From: UBA5486 sp036744795
GTDB lineage: Bacteria > Bacillota > UBA4882 > UBA10575
Direction: 5' to 3'
Assembly: GCA_036744795.1 (NCBI GenBank)
Contig: DAIOHK010000008.1
Span: 1-64,000 of the forward strand
DNA: 64,000 nt
Of this stretch, positions 58,450 to 64,000 are shown piece after piece. The number at the start of each line of letters is the position of its first letter. The stretch's first letter is position 1. Both the position numbers and the translations under genes were made by a program. The notes under the pieces were generated by a model that saw only the letters and a list, made by a program, of their open reading frames with translations, was not told the origin of the DNA and searched no databases.

Positions 58450-59784
58450 ATGCACCTCGCAACTTTCAGAAAAGGAATTCATCCACCGGGAAATAAGGAG
58501 AAGACTTTTTCCTTACCAGTAGAGACACTTCCTTTACCAAAACAAGTAGTGCTCCCATTGAGTCAGCATATTGGAGCTCCATCTGAACCACTGGTTTCTG
58601 TGGGTGACCAAGTGATGACTGGCCAGAAGATTGCTGAAGCTAAAGGGATGGTTTCTGTTCCTTTACATGCCAGTATTTCCGGGAAGGTTGTAGCGATCGA
58701 ACCTAGGCCTCATGCTTCTGGTAAATTGGTGCCAGCAATTGTAATAGAAAGTGACGGAACTGATCAGATTTCGCCCGAATTAGCTTCTGGTTATAATTTG
58801 GAACAACTTTCTGCAGAACAGATTAAGGATCTGATTAGGCAGGCAGGTTTGGTAGGTATGGGTGGAGCGGCTTTCCCTACTCATGTTAAATATTATCCAC
58901 CAGAAGGAAAACAGATAGAGTATGTTATTTTGAATGGTGCTGAATGTGAACCGTATTTAACCTGCGATCACCGTTTGATGGTGGAAAGAACTGATGAGAT
59001 TATTTTAGGTTTATTAGCTTTTATGAAGGCCGCTAATGCGGAGAAAGGTATGATCGGGGTTGAGGTTAATAAACCGGACGCAATTTCCGCTCTAAAGAAG
59101 GCTTCTGAAGGCTTGCCGATTGAGATTATCCCCTTACAGGTAAAATATCCTCAAGGGGAAGAGAAGATGTTAATCTATGCTACTACTCGGCGTAGAGTTC
59201 GAGCTTGTGACTTACCAATCGAAGCCGGAGTTGTGGTTAATAATGTGGCGACCGCGGCTGCTTTTGGCGGATACTTGAAGAACGGGAGACCTCTATATTC
59301 TAGAATTATTACTGTAACTGGCAATGGGATAAAAAACCCGAAGAATTTGGAAGTTAGGCTGGGAACTTTGGTTGAAGATGTAGTCAATTATTGTGGTGGG
59401 TTTAATGGAACCCCGGGACGGATAATCTTAGGTGGACCAATGACCGGTCCTGCTGAATACCGGCTTGATATCCCGATTATAAAAGGGACTTCTGGCATTT
59501 TGGTTCAAACCAGAGCGGAGGTTGAAAAACCCGAGTACGCTCCTTGTGTTCGGTGTGGCAAATGTGTGGATGCTTGTCCGTATAATTTACTCCCGAATTA
59601 TCTCGGGACCTTTGCTGAACACGATAAACTGGCAGAAGCAGAAAAGTACGGTATCTTAGATTGCCGGGAGTGTGGTTCCTGTACCTATATCTGTCCGAGC
59701 AGAAGACCATTGATTCAATTGATTAAAAACGCTAAAAGTAAAATTGTTGCTTCAAAAAGGAATCAGGGTGAGAAGGGGAGGTAA
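58450..59784 (+). CDS. rnfC: Rnf complex subunit C
   Basis: This 444-residue soluble NADH/FMN-binding subunit of the ion-translocating ferredoxin:NAD+ oxidoreductase has an N-terminal barrel (GAPSEPLVSVGDQVMTGQKI), the Rossmann-like FMN/NADH site (LVGMGGAAFPTHVKYYP, NGAECEPYLTCDHRLM), and two [4Fe-4S] motifs near residues 365 and 404 (CVRCGKCVDACPYNL, CRECGSCTYICPS). It starts the rnfCDGEAB cluster. GGAGTG precedes the ATG. Confidence 0.96.
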   Translation: MHLATFRKGIHPPGNKEKTFSLPVETLPLPKQVVLPLSQHIGAPSEPLVSVGDQVMTGQKIAEAKGMVSVPLHASISGKVVAIEPRPHASGKLVPAIVIESDGTDQISPELASGYNLEQLSAEQIKDLIRQAGLVGMGGAAFPTHVKYYPPEGKQIEYVILNGAECEPYLTCDHRLMVERTDEIILGLLAFMKAANAEKGMIGVEVNKPDAISALKKASEGLPIEIIPLQVKYPQGEEKMLIYATTRRRVRACDLPIEAGVVVNNVATAAAFGGYLKNGRPLYSRIITVTGNGIKNPKNLEVRLGTLVEDVVNYCGGFNGTPGRIILGGPMTGPAEYRLDIPIIKGTSGILVQTRAEVEKPEYAPCVRCGKCVDACPYNLLPNYLGTFAEHDKLAEAEKYGILDCRECGSCTYICPSRRPLIQLIKNAKSKIVASKRNQGEKGR

Positions 59785-59789
59785 TTTTG

Positions 59790-60746
59790 GTGTTAGAGAC
59801 GGAAGTAGTTGTTTCTGCTCCACCTCATATTAGGCAGGAATTAACCACAGAGCGGATTATGTGGCGGGTGGTAATTTCTCTAATCCCAGCGGCGCTGGCA
59901 GGGGTGGTCTTTTTTGGTTGGCATGCTTTAGGAATTATTCTGTCCTCGGTTTTTTCTGCGGTTCTTACGGAGTTTTTAGTTTTGAAATTAATGAAACGAC
60001 CGGTTACGATTAAGGATGGAAGCGCTGTAGTAACCGGCTTATTGCTGGCTTTGATTATTCCACCTACAGTTCCTCTATGGATTCCGGTTGTAGGTTCAGC
60101 TTTTGCCATAATGTTAGGGAAACAGATCTTTGGTGGCTTGGGATATAACCCATTCAATCCGGCACTAATTGGAAGAGCATTTCTTTTGGCTTCCTGGTCA
60201 AGTTTAATGACCAAATGGAGATGGCCGCTTAACTCTTTAGCTTGGAGTGGTAATAATGCAGATGCGGTCTCTGGTGCTACTGCTCTGGGGCTTCTTCGGG
60301 AAGGAATTCAAGGTATTCCCTATAAACAGCTGTTGTTCGGTAATATCTCCGGCTCTCTGGGAGAAACCTCGGCACTGGCGCTACTTTTGGGAGCAATCTT
60401 TTTGTTGCTTTATAAAATTATTGATTGGCGGATCCCGGCTGGTTATTTGGGGACTGTAGTTTTAATGGCTTTGTTAATGGGTGAAAATCCTCTCTTCCAT
60501 CTGTTAGCTGGTGGGTTGATTTTGGGAGCTTTCTTTATGGCTACAGATTATGTCACCACTCCAGTTACACCTAAAGGTCGGTTGATTTTTGGTATTGGTT
60601 GTGGTGTTCTAACCATGTTAATCAGAAAGTATGGGGGATTCCCAGAGGGCGTTTGTTATTCAATACTATTAATGAATATTACAACTCCGCTTCTTGACCG
60701 CTGGACAGTTCCGAAGAAGTTCGGGGAGGTGAAAACCATTGGATAA
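59790..60746 (+). CDS. rnfD: Rnf complex subunit D
   Basis: This 318-residue membrane subunit has about nine or ten membrane segments. The covalent FMN site is Thr in DAVSGATALGLLREG. Other conserved pieces are FGGLGYNPFNPALIGRAFLL and FMATDYVTTPVTPKGRLIFG. GTG 59790 is 7 bases from GGGGAGGT; TTG 59787 is in frame. It overlaps rnfG by 8 bases. Confidence 0.95.
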   Translation: MLETEVVVSAPPHIRQELTTERIMWRVVISLIPAALAGVVFFGWHALGIILSSVFSAVLTEFLVLKLMKRPVTIKDGSAVVTGLLLALIIPPTVPLWIPVVGSAFAIMLGKQIFGGLGYNPFNPALIGRAFLLASWSSLMTKWRWPLNSLAWSGNNADAVSGATALGLLREGIQGIPYKQLLFGNISGSLGETSALALLLGAIFLLLYKIIDWRIPAGYLGTVVLMALLMGENPLFHLLAGGLILGAFFMATDYVTTPVTPKGRLIFGIGCGVLTMLIRKYGGFPEGVCYSILLMNITTPLLDRWTVPKKFGEVKTIG

Positions 60747-61320
60747 GCAAGGATTTCGTTTAGTACTGGTTTTAACAATAATTTGTATCATTGCTGGTGG
60801 TGTTTTGGCTTTAGTAAATTCGATTACTGAACCAAAGATTAAGGCTCAGGCCGCCTTAGCTATGGAAAAAGCAATAAAAAAAGAAACTCTTCCTGAAGCT
60901 TCCGAATTTAGGTCGAATAACTCATTGTTAGAAAAAGCCCGTGAAGCGGGAAACACTGAGCTTTCCGAGCTATTTATCGGCTTTAAGGGAGAAGAAGAGA
61001 TTGGTCTGGTATTAATTACTGATATTCAAGGTTATTCAAGTGTGATCAAGTTGGTAACCGGGGTTTCTCGGGATGGTCGAGTTACGGGAGTAAAAGTTCT
61101 CAGTCAGTCAGAGACTCCCGGACTTGGCAGCAGGATAAGCGAAAAGGAATTTGTCGGGCAACCTGCTTTTAAGCAAGCTACTATCGAGGATAAGCTTTCC
61201 GTCGTAAAGGATGGAGGATCTGTTCAGGCAGTAACAGGTGCTACCATCTCATCCCGTGCAGTAGTAAAAGGGGTTAACCAGTCTCTAGCTACGGCTAGGT
61301 TGTATATGAAGAAGGACTAA
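60739..61320 (+). CDS. rnfG: Rnf complex subunit G
   Basis: This 193-residue subunit has one N-terminal membrane helix (FRLVLVLTIICIIAGGVLAL) and an FMN-binding domain. FMN is attached through Thr in VQAVTGATISSRAVV. The SETPGLGSRISEKEFVGQ segment is diagnostic. The TTG start overlaps rnfD. A 241-bp gap with an M repeat separates it from rnfE. Confidence 0.95.
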   Translation: MDKQGFRLVLVLTIICIIAGGVLALVNSITEPKIKAQAALAMEKAIKKETLPEASEFRSNNSLLEKAREAGNTELSELFIGFKGEEEIGLVLITDIQGYSSVIKLVTGVSRDGRVTGVKVLSQSETPGLGSRISEKEFVGQPAFKQATIEDKLSVVKDGGSVQAVTGATISSRAVVKGVNQSLATARLYMKKD

Positions 61321-61561
61321 TGGCAATGATTGCTTACGCTTTACCCGTCAATGATTTTGGGCATTTACTTGGTTTATTTGGTATTGATGCCAAGAATGCT
61401 AAAAAAGGGTTTGATTATTGCTATAATAAATATAAATTGCTTTTGATATTTTGGGATAAAGATTAAGGAATTGCATAATTGGTTGGTTTAAGATTTAACC
61501 ACAAAGTTGCAAATTAATTATGCAACTCCCTCAGAATAATAAAGACCGGGGGTGTTTGTGA
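61321..61561. repeat. Family M repeat, copy 7, inside the rnf cluster
   Basis: The element 61465-61531 (67 bp) starts AAGGAATTGCATAATT and ends AATTATGCAACTCCCT, with the core AGATTTAACCACAA. It lies in the only large gap of the rnf cluster. The rest of the gap (61321-61464) shows no promoter or terminator that I can support. Confidence 0.7.
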
Positions 61562-62191
61562 TTGAGTAAATGGCAGATTTTTAAGAATGGTGTATTTAAT
61601 GAAAACCCCATTTTCCGTCTTGTGTTAGGGATGTGTTCTACTTTAGCTGTAAGTTCGGCTGTGGTTAATGGGCTTGGTATGGGTCTGGCAACTACAGCAG
61701 TTCTCGTGGGTTCTAATGTAATTATTTCCTTGTTACGGAATGTGATTCCGAAGGAAATAAGGATTCCGGCATATGTTGTAATTATCGCCACTTTTGTTAC
61801 GATTGTGGACAAGCTGATGGCGGCTAATATGCCTGAACTCCATAAGGTATTGGGGATCTTTATCCCCTTAATAGTTGTTAATTGTATTATTCTGGCACGA
61901 GCGGAAGCTTTTGCTTCAAAAAATACTGTAGGCAAATCAGCCATTGATGGTTTGGGGATGGGAATTGGTTTTACACTGGCTCTAACAGTCTTAGGTACGA
62001 TTCGGGAACTGCTTGGGACCGGGACGGTCTTGGTAGCAGAAGATTTTGGCTTTTCAGGGATTACCGTTTTTCCAAAAGAAAACGGGATCTTATTGATGGT
62101 TCTTCAACCCGGAGCCTTTATTACTTTAGGTTTAGTGTTAGCGGGTATCAATTGGTGGGTCCGGAAGAAGGAGGAGAGAAAGAATGGCTGA
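61562..62191 (+). CDS. rnfE: Rnf complex subunit E
   Basis: This 209-residue membrane subunit homologous to RnfA has six segments. Conserved pieces are NPIFRLVLGMCSTLAVSS, ITIPKEIRIPAYVVIIATFV-like sequence and GLGMGIGFTLALTVLGTIRE. In Rnf it contributes to the intramembrane [2Fe-2S] cluster; its Cys lies in LGMCSTLAV. The TTG start follows a GGGGGTG. The last codons overlap rnfA. Confidence 0.95.
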   Translation: MSKWQIFKNGVFNENPIFRLVLGMCSTLAVSSAVVNGLGMGLATTAVLVGSNVIISLLRNVIPKEIRIPAYVVIIATFVTIVDKLMAANMPELHKVLGIFIPLIVVNCIILARAEAFASKNTVGKSAIDGLGMGIGFTLALTVLGTIRELLGTGTVLVAEDFGFSGITVFPKENGILLMVLQPGAFITLGLVLAGINWWVRKKEERKNG

Positions 62192-62777
62192 ATATTTGGT
62201 GATTATTTTCGGTTCAATTTTTATAAATAATTTTATTGTCTCCAGGTTTCTAGGGATCTGTCCTTTTTTGGGGGTCTCCAAGCAGGTGGAAACTGCTGCT
62301 GGGATGGGTTTGGCTGTGACTTTTGTTATGGGGTTGGCCTCAGCAATCACTTACTGGGTGCAAAAGCTTTTAATTGTATTAAATATTGAGGTTTTACAGA
62401 CTATCACCTTTATCCTGGTGATTGCGGTTCTTGTGCAATTTGTCGAGATGGTAATTAAAAAAAGTAGTCCGGTGTTATATAAAGCCCTTGGGATCTACCT
62501 TCCTTTGATTACTACGAATTGTGCAGTTTTAGGAGTGACCCTTATTAATATTAATGAAGGTTATAACTTTCTGCAATCAGTGGTTCACGGGATTGGTGGT
62601 GCACTTGGTTTTACGCTTCTGATTATTCTCTTTGCTGGTATCCGGGAAAGAATGGCTTTTGCACCGGTACCCCGTTCGATGCAGGGTTTTCCTATTGCTC
62701 TGATTACAGCTGGTTTAATCTCTATCGCTTTTCTAGGGTTTACAGGTTTTGATTTAAATGCTCTCTTTAATTTTTAG
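62184..62777 (+). CDS. rnfA: Rnf complex subunit A
   Basis: This 197-residue membrane subunit starts MAEYLVIIFGSIFINNFIVS, then FLGICPFLGVSKQVETAAGM with the cluster Cys, and YLPLITTNCAVLGVTLIN with the second Cys. It has six membrane segments in inverted pseudo-symmetry with RnfE. GGAGGAGAG precedes the ATG. Confidence 0.97.
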   Translation: MAEYLVIIFGSIFINNFIVSRFLGICPFLGVSKQVETAAGMGLAVTFVMGLASAITYWVQKLLIVLNIEVLQTITFILVIAVLVQFVEMVIKKSSPVLYKALGIYLPLITTNCAVLGVTLININEGYNFLQSVVHGIGGALGFTLLIILFAGIRERMAFAPVPRSMQGFPIALITAGLISIAFLGFTGFDLNALFNF

Positions 62778-62833
62778 GGTGTTTAGTTGGGAGAGGCAAT
62801 TTGTTTTCTAGCTATTGATAAAGGAGTGAAAAC

Positions 62834-63670
62834 ATGGAAGCTGAAAGTCTGAATGTAATAATAAATTCCATTGGCCTCTTGGCTTTTCTTGGAATTACTT
62901 TTGGGATTGTTCTGGCGGTGGCCTCCCGTAAATTAGCGGTGAAAAGTGATCCCCGGATTGATGAGATTGAGGAACTTCTTCCGGGAGCAAATTGTGGTGG
63001 TTGCGGTTATCCTGGTTGTCGAGGATTAGCCGAGGCAATTGTTGCTGGTAAAGTTCCGGTAACTACTTGTCCGGTAACAAAAGATCATTCTCCGATTGCC
63101 AAAGTAATGGGGGTTGAAGTAGTTTCATCCGGAGAACGGAAAATAGCCAGGGTACGGTGTGCCGGAGGAAATAAAGAAGCTGCTAAACGCTTTATATACT
63201 TAGGAGTTGAGGATTGTACTGCTGCCCAGAACCTAGCAGGTGGTCCTAAGGCTTGTACCTTTGGTTGTCTCGGTCTAGGAAACTGTACAAAAGTCTGTCC
63301 TTTTGGAGCAATTACAATGTCTGATAATGGTTTACCGGTAGTTGACGAAGAAAAATGTACTGGTTGCGGGTTGTGTACAAAAGCTTGTCCTCGCGGATTG
63401 ATTACTCTATGGCCAGTGGGGAAAAGTGTGACTGTACTTTGTATGAACCAGAATAAAGGGGCGGAAGTCAGGAAAGTATGTAAAGTAGGTTGTATTGGTT
63501 GTCGGATCTGTGAGAAACAGTGTCCAACAGGTGCGATTACTGTAGAAAATAATCTGGCTCGGATTAATCCCGAACTTTGTATTGAATGTGGCCGTTGTAT
63601 AGAGAAATGTCCGATGAAGGCCATAAAAGGAGAAATTAAGCAGGAAAGAGAAGTAATATTGAAGAAATAA
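62834..63670 (+). CDS. rnfB: Rnf complex subunit B
   Basis: This 278-residue ferredoxin-type subunit has one N-terminal membrane helix, then the Fe-S motif LLPGANCGGCGYPGCRGLAE with a distant Cys (VTTCPV). Further clusters are in GLGNCTKVCPFGAI, CTGCGLCTKACPRGLI, CIGCRICEKQCPTGAI and CIECGRCIEKCPMKAIKG. It accepts electrons from reduced ferredoxin. It is the last rnf gene; GGAGTG precedes the ATG. The cluster order C-D-G-E-A-B is the usual one in Clostridia. Confidence 0.96.
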   Translation: MEAESLNVIINSIGLLAFLGITFGIVLAVASRKLAVKSDPRIDEIEELLPGANCGGCGYPGCRGLAEAIVAGKVPVTTCPVTKDHSPIAKVMGVEVVSSGERKIARVRCAGGNKEAAKRFIYLGVEDCTAAQNLAGGPKACTFGCLGLGNCTKVCPFGAITMSDNGLPVVDEEKCTGCGLCTKACPRGLITLWPVGKSVTVLCMNQNKGAEVRKVCKVGCIGCRICEKQCPTGAITVENNLARINPELCIECGRCIEKCPMKAIKGEIKQEREVILKK

Positions 63671-63716
63671 TATAAGTGATTTGTTTTAAAAAATTGGTTA
63701 AGTGAAAAGCCCGGAG

Positions 63717-64000
63717 GTGTTCCCGATTTACCAGTTAATCCTTGCCTCTGCTTCCCCGCGCCGTCAGGAGCTCTTACGGATGCTGGGTTTAGATTTCCAG
63801 GTGATGGTGAGTACTTTTGAGGAAAATACATCTCGGCATGCTCTTTCTCCTGGGGAGCTGGTCATAAATTTGGCTCGAGGTAAGGCCGAAGATGTATTTA
63901 AGCTGACTTCTTCTCAAGTAGAAACTAGCGATGCCTTAGTTTTAGCTGCCGATACAATTGTGGTAGCTGATGGGGAATATTTAGGTAAACCCTGCGATGA
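63717..64000 (+). CDS. maf: Maf nucleotide pyrophosphatase, 5' part
   Basis: The frame runs off the window end. It contains YQLILASASPRRQELLRMLG, then VSTFEENTSRHALSPGELV, LARGKAEDV and the Asp motif LVLAADTIVVADGEYLGKP, as in Maf/YhdE house-cleaning dTTP/UTP pyrophosphatases. The only standard in-frame start is GTG 63717, which lies inside the ribosome site GGAGGTG (63713-63719). An ATT at 63726, eight bases downstream of GGAGG and just before the conserved LILASASPRR, would fit both spacing and family length. Confidence 0.9.
   Translation, partial: MFPIYQLILASASPRRQELLRMLGLDFQVMVSTFEENTSRHALSPGELVINLARGKAEDVFKLTSSQVETSDALVLAADTIVVADGEYLGKPCD

Noticed and set aside
63085..63831. 248-codon minus-strand ORF over rnfB and maf
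   Set aside because: It is antisense to the iron-sulphur subunit gene and the maf start; it lacks recognisable domains.

Overview
The window looks like a chromosomal segment from a low- to medium-GC, anaerobic, plant-polysaccharide-using member of the Bacillota. Supporting signs are strong AGGAGG-type ribosome binding sites, frequent TTG and GTG starts, a T-box leader, the Firmicute order ylxM-ffh-rpsP-khpA-rimM-trmD-rplS, a six-gene Rnf cluster, and a yhbDEF operon like that of Bacillus. One small secreted protein looks like an outer-membrane beta-barrel, which would fit a diderm lineage such as Limnochordia/Hydrogenispora. That placement is an inference. I see no tRNA, rRNA or CRISPR array.

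Layout. Positions 1-1700 hold decayed gene fragments: a PIN-domain protein, a serine recombinase with its accessory genes, and an unidentified piece. 1.8-5.7 kb carries a UPF0145 protein, a metallophosphoesterase and yhbDEF, followed by a deleted ABC exporter. 6.3-17.8 kb holds two carbohydrate ABC importers separated by a two-component system; the second importer ends in a GH2 beta-glucuronidase-like enzyme. 17.9-26 kb is a patchwork of small genes: a Phd-Uma2 fusion, a beta-barrel protein, a DUF6530-like protein, a GIY-YIG-like protein, tag, a YkvA protein and cinA. 26-42.7 kb has a large beta-propeller protein, mglBAC, a CofE-like ligase, asd, a T-box controlling nudix-thrS, a GntP permease and a PL2 pectate lyase. 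42.9-51 kb has a secreted GHL-type protein, livKHMGF, an ACT-CBS protein and a DegV protein. 51.3-55.6 kb is the SRP/ribosome-maturation block, followed by deoB-pdp, rnfCDGEAB and the 5' end of maf.

How the genes fit together. GH2 glucuronidase, PL2 exo-pectate lyase, GntP-type permease, MglBAC and two oligosaccharide importers suggest uptake and breakdown of uronate-rich plant glycans. Rnf would couple ferredoxin oxidation to NAD+ reduction and ion pumping. The liv transporter brings in branched-chain amino acids, and asd and thrS serve the threonine side of metabolism.

The most unusual content lies between the genes. There are two interleaved families of small non-coding repeats. Family H (about 50-65 bp per unit) is a bulged hairpin whose stem segments change in compensatory fashion between copies. 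Family M (about 45-200 bp) is MITE-like, with ends resembling AAGGAATTGCATAATT. Some M copies contain H units, one H unit sits in the centre of a roughly 290-bp foldback element, and copies lie inside the rnf operon, an ABC operon and the ffh-rpsP gap.
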